A stretch of 64,000 nt of DNA, from assembly GCA_016706425.1 (NCBI GenBank), contig JADJJR010000001.1:2046001-2110000 (forward strand). Direction: 5' to 3'. Positions 34,548-42,746 of this stretch are shown here, piece by piece; the first letter of the stretch is position 1, and each line of letters begins with the position of its first letter. This stretch comes from Elusimicrobiota bacterium. GTDB lineage: Bacteria; Elusimicrobiota; Elusimicrobia; FEN-1173. A program made the position numbers and the translations under genes. The notes under the pieces were generated by a model. The model was given only the letters and a program-made list of their open reading frames with translations. It had not been told where the DNA came from and did not search any database.

Positions 34548-35539
34548 GCCGGATCCGGCTCCCGGGCGATGTCGCCGACAATGGCCTCCAAGGCGTCCTG
34601 CAACGTCACCAAACCCAACACCGCCCCGAACCGGTCCACCACCAAAGCCATGTGGTGGTGCCCTTTGCGGAATTCCCGCAGCAACTCGGCCAACGACATT
34701 TCGGGCGCGACGCGCGGCAAAGGGCGAATCAAATCGTCCGCCGCGATAAGCGCCGCGCTGCGGCGTTCGGCCAGCAAATCTTTGGCGTAAATCAACCCCT
34801 GGAGGGCGTCGAGAGACCCCCGGTGGGCCGGGACCCGTGAATGCCCGGAGGCCAGGACTTTCTCAAAAAGGGCCGTCCGGTCCAGACGGAGATCCACGGC
34901 TTGAATGTCGGCCCGGGGAATCATCACCGACGTGACCGGACGATGGCCGAATTCCACCAAATTTTCCAAAACCCGCTTGAACGGCCGGTCCACCGAGGCT
35001 TTCTCCAAAAGGTGCCGGAGGATCGCCGAGTCCCATTGCGCCTTCTCGGTGCGGACCGTGCGGGACATAAACGACAACGCGCGGCCCGTTCGCCGGAGGA
35101 GCAAATCCATTAAAGGACCAAAGCGTTCGGCAAGGAAACGCGTCATGGGCGCGAGGGCGAGCGCCAGGGGTTCCGGGCGCGCCCGCGCGGCGACCTTGGG
35201 GGCGACTTCGGCCAGCAGGATCACCAACAGGGCGGTGAGCGCCGGGAACAACACACGCCCCTGCGCGAAGGGGATCCCCAGGAGCGCCACGGCGTCCAGC
35301 GCCAGGGACACCGAAAGCACGCCGAGCCCGGCGTTGGCCACGTTGTTCATGAGCAGGAGGGCCGCCAGGGCGCGGTCGGGGTCGCGGCGCCAAAAATCCA
35401 ATTTTCCGGGGCGGTGTTTGTCGAGACGGTCCAACTGCAATCGGGACAAACTCATGAAGGCGGTTTCCGCGAGTGAAAACAGCGCACTGACCACCAAGAT
35501 CGCGGCCGCCGCGAACAGTTTGAAAAAAAACTCGGTCAC
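34544..35539 (-). CDS. CNNM/CorC-like membrane protein (DUF21 + CBS pair)
   Basis: A 331-residue protein with an N-terminal DUF21 membrane domain (about 1-165, three to four helices, with the SLAETAFMSLSRLQ signature) and two CBS motifs (about 195-320, including VMIPRADIQAVD and HHHMALVVDRFGAVLGLVTLQDALE). These proteins are linked to divalent metal, usually Mg2+, transport or tolerance. The C-terminal CorC_HlyC domain of full-length homologues is missing. It is a tandem paralogue of the next gene. Confidence 0.88.
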   Translation of the reverse strand: MTEFFFKLFAAAAILVVSALFSLAETAFMSLSRLQLDRLDKHRPGKLDFWRRDPDRALAALLLMNNVANAGLGVLSVSLALDAVALLGIPFAQGRVLFPALTALLVILLAEVAPKVAARARPEPLALALAPMTRFLAERFGPLMDLLLRRTGRALSFMSRTVRTEKAQWDSAILRHLLEKASVDRPFKRVLENLVEFGHRPVTSVMIPRADIQAVDLRLDRTALFEKVLASGHSRVPAHRGSLDALQGLIYAKDLLAERRSAALIAADDLIRPLPRVAPEMSLAELLREFRKGHHHMALVVDRFGAVLGLVTLQDALEAIVGDIAREPDPA

Positions 35540-36567
35540 GCGGGGCCGTCCGTGCGTTCGCGGTCGTATTCATCGAGGATGTCACCGACGATCTGCTCCA
35601 ACAGGTCCTCGAGGGTCAAAAACCCCCGCTCTTCCCCGGCCGGCGTGCCCACCAGGGCGAAGGGATCGCCGCTCCGGCGGAATTCCTCCAACAGATCCAC
35701 GACCCGCGTCGCGGGCGACACCCAGCGCAAGGGGCGTATGAGCCCGTCCAACCCGACCCCCGATTCCGCGTCGCCCTCCCGCAGGACGTCGAAAACGTTG
35801 ACGTACCCGACAGGGCGATCACCGCGGGTGACCGGCACCCGGGTGCGGCCCGTTTCCACCAGCAGGTCCAAAAATCGTTCGCCCCCGCCGGGCCGATCGA
35901 GGACTTCGAGGGGCAGGCGATCCAAATTCCCCGCCGGCCGCGCGATGTCGCCGACGGTTTTCTGCGTGAGCGCCAGGGCCCGGTGGAACATTTCCCCCGA
36001 CTCCCGGGACAAATGCCCGGCGGCCGAGGATTCGGCCGCGGCCTGTTGCAATTCCTCGAGGCTCACCACCTGAAGGGGGTTGACCGGCGCGCGGTGCAAA
36101 GACGGCGCCCACCGCGACAAGGCCCAGTCCAGCGGCCGCCAGAGAAAGGACAGGGCCCGGGTCGCCCGCGTCATCAAGGGAAGGGCCCACACCGCCACCC
36201 GTTCGCGGTAGGTGCGGCCGACGATTTTGGGCACGATGTCCCCGCCCACGAGAAGGACCGCCGTGACGAGCAACCACACCGTCCAGTGGACGACCACCGA
36301 CGGAAAAACGCGGTGCAGGGGGATGGCCGCCAGCGCGGCCAAACTGGAAAACGCCACGTTCACCAGGTTGTTGCCGATCATAAGGACCGTCAAAAGCCGG
36401 TGCGGTTTTTCGAGCCATTCCTGGAAATGCGGCAGGAGGACGGGATCAATGAAGGCGAGTTTCTTCATGCGCACGGCGGAGAGGGCGGTCACCGCCGCCT
36501 CCACCAACGCGAAATAGGCCGAGAGGGCCAGAAAAGCGGCGAGGGCCGCCGCCTCCAGGAGGATCAT
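35536..36567 (-). CDS. CNNM/CorC-like membrane protein (DUF21 + CBS pair), second copy
   Basis: A 343-residue paralogue of the gene at 34544. The start is ATG 36567, overlapping the ybeY stop as ATGA; the open frame reaches further upstream but only as a shadow of ybeY. It has a DUF21 domain with ALVEAAVTALSAVRMKK, then a CBS pair ending in LTLEDLLEQIVGDILDE. It too lacks the CorC_HlyC tail. The two copies differ most in the linker, so they may form a heteromer; in CNNM relatives DUF21 domains dimerise. Confidence 0.87.
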   Translation of the reverse strand: MILLEAAALAAFLALSAYFALVEAAVTALSAVRMKKLAFIDPVLLPHFQEWLEKPHRLLTVLMIGNNLVNVAFSSLAALAAIPLHRVFPSVVVHWTVWLLVTAVLLVGGDIVPKIVGRTYRERVAVWALPLMTRATRALSFLWRPLDWALSRWAPSLHRAPVNPLQVVSLEELQQAAAESSAAGHLSRESGEMFHRALALTQKTVGDIARPAGNLDRLPLEVLDRPGGGERFLDLLVETGRTRVPVTRGDRPVGYVNVFDVLREGDAESGVGLDGLIRPLRWVSPATRVVDLLEEFRRSGDPFALVGTPAGEERGFLTLEDLLEQIVGDILDEYDRERTDGPA

Positions 36568-37016
36568 TTCAACCGGGCGCGGGCCATCACCCGCCGAACC
36601 AGGGGCTCCTGGGCGGCCCACATGCGGGCCCGGGGGACCGGCGTGTAGTCGGTGTGGCCGAGCAGGTGGAGCGTCCCGTGAACAGCCAAACGGACGATTT
36701 CCTCGTTGTAGGTCACGCCGAACCGGCGGGCGTTCTTGCGGGCCTGGTCAACGGCGATGTAGAGGTCCCCGAACGGGGTGTCCGCCGCCCGGCGGCGGCG
36801 TTCGCCGGGCGCGGGTTCGTGGCGGAAAGCAATCACATCGGTGAAGCGGTCCGTCTTGCGGAAACGCACGTTCATTTTTCGAAGATCCCCGCGGGACGTC
36901 CACACCACGTTCATCTCTCCGCCCCGGCGACGGCCCAGGGCCGCGCGCACGCCCCGCGCGGCGTGCTTTTCGGCCGCCGGACGACGGGCGCCCCGTGTCC
37001 AAAAAGCGATTTTCAC
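36564..37016 (-). CDS. ybeY: Endoribonuclease YbeY
   Basis: A 150-residue metal-dependent endoribonuclease of 16S rRNA maturation and ribosome quality control. It has the TDVIAFRHE block and a GDLYIAVDQARKNAR segment. The metal site reads HGTLHLLGHTD: H113 and H117 are normal, but the third ligand position, usually His in GYDH, is D123, with an extra His at 121. The start is GTG 37016 within GTGA. Position after phoH and a pgpH-like gene is the common bacterial order. Confidence 0.93.
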   Translation of the reverse strand: MKIAFWTRGARRPAAEKHAARGVRAALGRRRGGEMNVVWTSRGDLRKMNVRFRKTDRFTDVIAFRHEPAPGERRRRAADTPFGDLYIAVDQARKNARRFGVTYNEEIVRLAVHGTLHLLGHTDYTPVPRARMWAAQEPLVRRVMARARLK

Positions 37017-38542
37017 CGGGGCGGCGCGGCCGTGCGCTGTTCCAGGTCGGTCTCGTGGCTGGTGGGGTAACGCACGCGCGTGTGGTAAACACCGACCAAG
37101 GTGTTCACAAAGCTGTCCTTGACCCTTTGGATTTCGGCCAGGGTCAGGGGCACCTCGTCGAATTGTCCGTCGATGGTTTTCCCGTCGACGATGCGGTTCA
37201 CGTGGTCCGTGAGGCGTTGATGGGTGGGGTCGTCGAGGGAACGGGAGGAGGCCTCCACCGAGTCCGCCAACATCACGATGGCGGTTTCTTTCGTGCGCGG
37301 CCGGGGGCCCGGGTACCGGTAAAGGTCTTCATCGACGTCCTCGGACCCTTCCGTCTGTTCGATGGCCCGACGGTAGAAATATTCCACACGCGAGGTCCCG
37401 TGGTGTTGGGCGATGAAATCCGTGATGCTGTGGTCGAGGTTGTAACGCGCCCCGAGGGCCAAGCCGTCTTTGACGTGGGCTTGGATGACGATGCGCGACA
37501 TGTTGGGCGGCAACAACTCGTGGGGATTTCCCAGAGCGCCTTGGTTTTCGACGAAATATTCCGGCTTGACCAGCTTCCCGATGTCGTGGAAATAGGCGCC
37601 CACCCGGCAGAGAAGGCCGTTGGCGCCCAGACGTTCGGCCGCCGCCTGGGCGAGGGAGGCGGTGATCAAGGAATGGTGATACGTCCCGGGGGCTTCCACG
37701 CTCATTTCTTTCAGCAGGGGGTGATTGACGTCGGAGAGTTCCAGGAGCCGGATGTCGGAGAGACGGGAGAAAAACAACTCAAGGAACGGCAAAAGACCCA
37801 GGGCCAACAGGGCCGAAGCCGCGCTGGCCACCCCCGCCCACTTGACGCCGAACACCCAGGTCCCGGCGGGGAGGCGCCCCAGCAACGACAACATTCCCAA
37901 AGCCGCGACCTGGCCGATAAAAATGAACAGGCCGGCGACGAGGATATCGCGGCGCGTGCGAACGCGGACGGACCGGGCGATGCCCGCCATTCCCCCGAAA
38001 CAGACCACAAGCGCCCCCTCCAAAGAAAACGCGTTGAGCAGGCCGAAGACCAAGGAAAGAACGAGCGTCAACACCACCGCCACGCGGGGGTGGAGCAACA
38101 CGGCGGTCAGCACGCTGACGCCCGCTAAGGGCAGGCCGTAGGGCGACACCCAGGTTTGTCGCCGGGCCCAATCCAACCACACTTCGGTCCCGAGGACCCC
38201 CGCCACCGTGAGAACCCCCAACAGGGCCACGGCGTCGGCGTTTTTAATGATGTCCGGATGGTCCTGACGCAGGTAGAGGGAGAAAAGGAAAACCAGCGCT
38301 CCCGTGAGGATCAGCGCGGCGCCCAACGGGCGCGCGCCCCACCCCAGCTCCGAGACAAGCACCAACGTCAAGAACACCCCGACCACAAACGCCACGACGC
38401 CCGGGGGGATGTGGATTTCCCGCTCCAGGAACACGCCGGCGCGCGGTCCCGACAGCGGACCGCTGCGCTCCGTCCAGTGCAGCAGTCGGAGGAGGAAAGG
38501 ACGGAGGAAACGGTTGATCAACGTCTTTAAAAAATTCGGCAT
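37013..38542 (-). CDS. PgpH-like 7TM-HD cyclic-di-AMP phosphodiesterase without extracellular domain
   Basis: A 509-residue membrane protein starting at ATG 38542, sharing one base with the phoH stop (TGATG). About seven hydrophobic segments fill residues 49-265, followed by a cytosolic HD domain with H289/H290, H319-D320 (FHDIGKLVKPEYF) and a late QHHGTSRVEYFY. PgpH proteins hydrolyse cyclic di-AMP. In usual members a 200-residue extracellular 7TMR-HDED domain sits between the first two helices; here the second helix follows the first within a few residues, so that sensor is gone. phoH-pgpH-ybeY is a conserved order. Confidence 0.88.
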   Translation of the reverse strand: MPNFLKTLINRFLRPFLLRLLHWTERSGPLSGPRAGVFLEREIHIPPGVVAFVVGVFLTLVLVSELGWGARPLGAALILTGALVFLFSLYLRQDHPDIIKNADAVALLGVLTVAGVLGTEVWLDWARRQTWVSPYGLPLAGVSVLTAVLLHPRVAVVLTLVLSLVFGLLNAFSLEGALVVCFGGMAGIARSVRVRTRRDILVAGLFIFIGQVAALGMLSLLGRLPAGTWVFGVKWAGVASAASALLALGLLPFLELFFSRLSDIRLLELSDVNHPLLKEMSVEAPGTYHHSLITASLAQAAAERLGANGLLCRVGAYFHDIGKLVKPEYFVENQGALGNPHELLPPNMSRIVIQAHVKDGLALGARYNLDHSITDFIAQHHGTSRVEYFYRRAIEQTEGSEDVDEDLYRYPGPRPRTKETAIVMLADSVEASSRSLDDPTHQRLTDHVNRIVDGKTIDGQFDEVPLTLAEIQRVKDSFVNTLVGVYHTRVRYPTSHETDLEQRTAAPPR

Positions 38543-39519
38543 CAGGCCTCCTTGCGGCGGTGCTCCCAGGCGTCGTAGGCCGCGATCACCCGCCGCACCA
38601 GGGGGTGTCGCACGACGTCGGATTCGGAAAACCGGACGAACTCCACGCCCTCCACCCCGCTCAGGACGTCCTGGACCTGGACAAGCCCCGAGGTCGCCTT
38701 TTTTTCCAAATCGATTTGCGTGACGTCCCCCGTGACCACCATGCGCGACCGGTTGCCCAGGCGGGTCAGGAACATTTTCATTTGCTCGGCGGTCGTGTTC
38801 TGGGCCTCGTCCAATAGGACGAACGCGTCGTCGAGGGTCCGGCCCCGCATGTAGGCGAGGGGAATGATCTCGATGATCTCTTCCTCGCGCCACAGGCGGA
38901 AGCGTTCGGCCCCCACCATGGCGTGGAACGCGTCGTACAACGGTTTGAGGTAAGGGTGGACCTTTTCGTAGAAATCCCCGGGCAAAAAACCCAGCTTTTC
39001 CCCCGCCTCGACCACCGGCCGGGTGAGCACGACGCGATTGACGTCGCCGCGTTCGAGGGCGGCCACCGCGGAGGCCACCGCCAAATAGGTTTTGCCCGAT
39101 CCCGCCGGGCCGATGCCCACCACGAGATCGCGTTGGCGAATGGCCTGGACGTAGGCCTCCTGGGTGGCGGATTGAGGACGCAGGGGTTGTCCCGTCACGG
39201 TCACCAAGATCGCCCCCGCGGGAACGGGCCCCCCCGGCACGCCCGCGGCGGGGACTTCGAGCAAGGACAACGGCGCCCCGTGCTGGCGCGAACGCGCGGC
39301 GTGGCGCTTCATCTCTTCGAGGGTGGACAACGCCTGCTCGACGGGTTTGGGGCGGCCGCGCACGGCCAGCGTGAGCCCCCCCTCGTCGATCCGGTCCGAG
39401 GGGCGGACGAAAATTTGCACGTTGAAACGGCGTTCGATTTCTTTGAGGTTGCGGTCGTGCTGACCGAAGAGGAGGACGGCTTCTTCTTGGTCGGCCAAGG
39501 CCAGTCGGCGGGTCACCAC
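38542..39519 (-). CDS. phoH: PhoH family ATPase
   Basis: A 325-residue protein with an N-terminal KH-like segment (about 15-75) and a PhoH ATPase core. Walker A is GPAGSGKTYLA and Walker B VLLDEAQNTT, with RPVVEAGEKLGFLPGD and VTGDVTQID between and after. Proteins of this type, next to ybeY, are linked to RNA metabolism. The start is GTG 39519. It is the first gene of the long operon that ends with glyS. Confidence 0.94.
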   Translation of the reverse strand: MVTRRLALADQEEAVLLFGQHDRNLKEIERRFNVQIFVRPSDRIDEGGLTLAVRGRPKPVEQALSTLEEMKRHAARSRQHGAPLSLLEVPAAGVPGGPVPAGAILVTVTGQPLRPQSATQEAYVQAIRQRDLVVGIGPAGSGKTYLAVASAVAALERGDVNRVVLTRPVVEAGEKLGFLPGDFYEKVHPYLKPLYDAFHAMVGAERFRLWREEEIIEIIPLAYMRGRTLDDAFVLLDEAQNTTAEQMKMFLTRLGNRSRMVVTGDVTQIDLEKKATSGLVQVQDVLSGVEGVEFVRFSESDVVRHPLVRRVIAAYDAWEHRRKEA

Positions 39520-39617
39520 GGGCCCGGCCCCCCCGGTGCGGACGCCGGCCGACCCCCGCCAACGTCAAAACGGGGGGGGCGAAACGTCGGGGAGACGCTC
39601 TTCCCTGGGACTCTCAT
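39513..39617 (-). other. Possible leader ORF in front of phoH
   Basis: ATG 39617 lies 12 bases after the -10 box and opens a 34-codon frame rich in Pro, Gly and Arg. Its TGA (39515-39513) falls inside the second codon of phoH, so it would end as phoH begins. This could be a coupling or attenuation leader, or chance in high-GC sequence; there is no ribosome-binding site. Confidence 0.3.
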
Positions 39618-39629
39618 GGAGCTGTTTTA

Positions 39630-39658
39630 AGTGTACCGCGCGTCCGACGGCTTGTCAA
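39630..39658 (-). promoter_or_regulatory. Sigma-70 promoter of the phoH-glyS operon
   Basis: Minus strand TTGACA (39658-39653), 17 bases, TACACT (39635-39630). It overlaps the last codons of aspS. Transcription should start near 39623, about 105 bases before phoH. Confidence 0.8.
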
Positions 39659-41457
39659 CGCGCCGGGGGCGGGGCCGGGACCCGGGCGATTTTGAGGGTC
39701 AATTCTTTGAGCAACTGAGCCTCGTCCACGGCCGAGGGGGCCCCGCTCATGGGGTCCGCGCCCTTTTGGGTTTTGGGGAAGGCGATGACGTCGCGAATGG
39801 AATCCTCGCCGGAAAGCAGCGCCACCAGGCGGTCCAACCCCAAGGCCAAACCGCCGTGGGGCGGCGCGCCGAAATCCAGCGCGTCGAGCAAAAAGCCGAA
39901 CTTGGCCCGGGCCGACTCCGGCGAAATGCCCAACAATTCAAAAATCTTCGCCTGCAGGACCGTGCGATGGATCCGGATGGAGCCGCCGCCGATTTCCGTG
40001 CCGTTCAAAACAATGTCGTAGGCGCGCGAACGCATCGCCGACAGCCGCTCGGCGGCCGGGGGGGTCCCCGCCAGCAACGCGGCTTCGTCCTCCGCGGCGG
40101 GGCGGGTGAAGGGGTGGTGGACGGCGTTCCATTTTTTGTCCTCGGCGCTGTATTCCATCAAGGGGAAGTCCATGACCCAAAGGAATTTGAAAACACCGTC
40201 CGTCTTGGTCCAGCCCGCGCGGCGGGCCAATTCCACGCGCAAGGGTCCCAGATAGGCCGCGACGTCGAGCGCCGGTCCCGCCCCGAAGAAAAGGATGTCG
40301 CCCGTGTTCGCGCCGACGGCCTTCGGCAGGGCGGCGAGTTCCCCTTCGCTCAGGAATTTTGCGATCGACGACTCGGGACCCTGGGGCGTCATTTTCAGCC
40401 AGGCCAGCCCCTTGGCGCCGAAAGTCTTCACCCAATCGGTCAGCTTGTCGATCTCCGTCCGCGACAGAGCGGCCCCGCCGGGAAAACACAGGGCGCGCAC
40501 GACGCCGCCGGCGGCCAGGGCCTTGGCGAACACTTGAAACCCGGTTTTGGAAAACACCGATGAAACGTCCTGGATCTCCATGCCGAAGCGGAGATCCGGC
40601 TTGTCGGAGCCGAAGCGCCGCATGGCCTCGTCGTAAGAGAGCCGGGGGAAGGGGACGACCACCTCCCGGCCGGCCGCGCGGAACGCCGCCTGGATCAACC
40701 CCTCGACCAACGCCACGACGTCGTCGACATCGACAAAAGACATTTCGAGATCGATTTGGGTGAACTCCGGCTGACGATCGGCCCGCAGGTCCTCGTCGCG
40801 GAAACAGCGCGCGATTTGGTAATAGCGATCGAACCCCGCGACCATAAACAATTGCTTGAAAAGCTGCGGCGACTGGGGCAGGGCGTAAAACGACCCCGGC
40901 GCGAGCCGCGAGGGCACGAGAAAATCGCGGGCCCCCTCGGGGGTGGACTTGGTGAGGAACGGCGTCTCCAATTCCAGGAAACCGGCGGCCGTCAGAAAAT
41001 CCCGGGCGGCCTGGGTGACGCGGTGGCGCAAAATGAGGTTTTTCTGCAGGGGGGGCCGGCGCAGGTCCAGGTAGCGGTACTGAAGGCGCACGTCTTCCGA
41101 GGCGTTGCAATGCTCCGAAATCTCGAAAGGGGGCACCCGGCTTGTGTTCAAGACTTCGAGCGATTCCACCCAGACTTCGACGCCTCCCGTCGGCATGTGG
41201 GGGTTTTCCGTCCCCGCCGGGCGGGGTTTGACGACGCCGGTCACTTCAATGACGGCTTCGCCGCGCAACCCCTCGCCCTGGGCAAAAACATCTTTGCGCT
41301 CCGGGTGGAACACCAGCTGGACCAACCCTTCGCGGTCCCGCAGGTCGATGAAGAGCACCCCGCCGTGGTCCCGCCGGTTGTGGACCCAACCCGCGAGGGT
41401 GATCGTTTTTTCGATGTGCTCCGGCCGCACTTGGCCGCAATAAAGGGTTCGTTTCAC
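39655..41457 (-). CDS. aspS: Aspartyl-tRNA synthetase
   Basis: A 600-residue class II synthetase of the bacterial type. It has an OB-fold anticodon-binding domain (about 1-110, with GWVHNRRDHGGVLFIDLRD), motif 2 in RCFRDEDLRADRQPEFTQID, the bacterial GAD insertion (about 290-410), and motif 3 GLALGLDRLVALL. The start is GTG 41457 in GTGA after hisS. Whether it also charges tRNA-Asn cannot be told from what I can see. Confidence 0.97.
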   Translation of the reverse strand: MKRTLYCGQVRPEHIEKTITLAGWVHNRRDHGGVLFIDLRDREGLVQLVFHPERKDVFAQGEGLRGEAVIEVTGVVKPRPAGTENPHMPTGGVEVWVESLEVLNTSRVPPFEISEHCNASEDVRLQYRYLDLRRPPLQKNLILRHRVTQAARDFLTAAGFLELETPFLTKSTPEGARDFLVPSRLAPGSFYALPQSPQLFKQLFMVAGFDRYYQIARCFRDEDLRADRQPEFTQIDLEMSFVDVDDVVALVEGLIQAAFRAAGREVVVPFPRLSYDEAMRRFGSDKPDLRFGMEIQDVSSVFSKTGFQVFAKALAAGGVVRALCFPGGAALSRTEIDKLTDWVKTFGAKGLAWLKMTPQGPESSIAKFLSEGELAALPKAVGANTGDILFFGAGPALDVAAYLGPLRVELARRAGWTKTDGVFKFLWVMDFPLMEYSAEDKKWNAVHHPFTRPAAEDEAALLAGTPPAAERLSAMRSRAYDIVLNGTEIGGGSIRIHRTVLQAKIFELLGISPESARAKFGFLLDALDFGAPPHGGLALGLDRLVALLSGEDSIRDVIAFPKTQKGADPMSGAPSAVDEAQLLKELTLKIARVPAPPPAR

Positions 41458-42746
41458 GATGGTTTCTCCGCCGCGATCGTCTCCAAAACCGCGGTCGCGG
41501 CCCGCGCGAGGGGCACTTCGCGCTGGGCTCCGGCCCGGAGGTCTTTGAGGATCACCGTTTGTTTTTTTAATTCGTCTTCGCCGACCAACACCACCCACGC
41601 CGCGCCCCAACCGTCGGCCGCGCGAAATTGGGACTTGAGACTTTTGCCCGGGGCGCCGACCTCGACGGCCAGGGACGCGGCTTCCCACAGGCCCCCCCCG
41701 CGCAGTTCATCGGCCAAGCGGAACGCCGCGTCGGCCGTGCCCGCGCCCATCTGGGCGATGAAGACCCGGCGCGGCCCCGCCACGAGCACGTTTTGCGCCG
41801 CGAGGGCGCGGGCCACGCGATCCACGCCGAAGGCGAACCCCACGGCCGGGGTGTCCGGGCCGCCCAAGGACTTGACCAAACCGTCGTAGCGGCCGCCGGC
41901 CCCGAGGGCGTCCTGCGCCCCCAAACCGGGGGCCGTCACCTCAAAAACCGTTCGGGTGTAGTAATCCAACCCGCGCACCAGCCGGGGGGCCGGCGCGAAG
42001 GCCAATTCGGCCGCCCGCAACAATTCGAGAACGCGCCCGTGATGGGACCGGCAATCGGCGCACAAATGGTCGGTCGTGACCGGGGCGTCGGCCAGGGCCG
42101 GTCCGTCCCCTTTGCAGTCCAGAACGCGCAGCGGGTTGACCGCCAGCCGGCGCTGGCAATTTTCGCAAAAGCCGGCTTTCTTGGGCTCCAAATAGGCGCG
42201 CAGGGCGTCTCGAAAAGCCGGACGGCACACGGCGCACCCCAGGGAGTTGACCCCAAAGGTGGCCGCGCCCTTGGGCAGGCCGGCGGCCGCCAAAATGTCC
42301 CGCATGAGGAGCAGGGTTTCGGCGTCGGCCTCGGGAGAAGCGTTGCCGAAAAACTCGCCGCCCGTTTGACGGAATTCCCGGTACCGGCCGGCCTGGGGCC
42401 GCTCCGCCCGAAACATGGGGCCGCTGTAGAAAAGTTTTTTCACCGGCGCGCTCTGGTCCCAGGCGTGCTCCAAATAGGCGCGCACCACGCCGGCGGTGCC
42501 CTCGGGGCGCAACGCCAGGGGGCGCCCGCCCCGGTCCTCGAAAACGTACATCTCCTTTTCAACGATGTCGGTGGTGTCGCCCACCGCCCGGCGAAAGAGA
42601 TCGACGTTTTCAAAAACGGGCGTGCGCAGTTCTTCGTACCCGTAAAGGCGGAAGCAGTCGGCGGCCCGCTCTTCGATGCGCCGGAACAACCGGACTTCGT
42701 CGCCGAACAGGTCCCGGGTGCCCCGGGGCGCCGAGGGACGGCTCAA
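41454..42746 (-). CDS. hisS: Histidyl-tRNA synthetase
   Basis: A 430-residue class II synthetase. The start is TTG 42746, overlapping the bamA stop as TTGA; upstream codons are a shadow of bamA. It begins PRGTRDLFGDE, with RPEGTAGVVRAYLEH, motif 2 near MFRAERPQAGRYREF, the histidine-binding LVRGLDYYTRTVFE and a C-terminal anticodon-binding domain (about 335-425). Cysteine pairs (about 210-275) suggest a zinc-binding insertion, seen in only some HisRS. Confidence 0.95.
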   Translation of the reverse strand: MSRPSAPRGTRDLFGDEVRLFRRIEERAADCFRLYGYEELRTPVFENVDLFRRAVGDTTDIVEKEMYVFEDRGGRPLALRPEGTAGVVRAYLEHAWDQSAPVKKLFYSGPMFRAERPQAGRYREFRQTGGEFFGNASPEADAETLLLMRDILAAAGLPKGAATFGVNSLGCAVCRPAFRDALRAYLEPKKAGFCENCQRRLAVNPLRVLDCKGDGPALADAPVTTDHLCADCRSHHGRVLELLRAAELAFAPAPRLVRGLDYYTRTVFEVTAPGLGAQDALGAGGRYDGLVKSLGGPDTPAVGFAFGVDRVARALAAQNVLVAGPRRVFIAQMGAGTADAAFRLADELRGGGLWEAASLAVEVGAPGKSLKSQFRAADGWGAAWVVLVGEDELKKQTVILKDLRAGAQREVPLARAATAVLETIAAEKPS

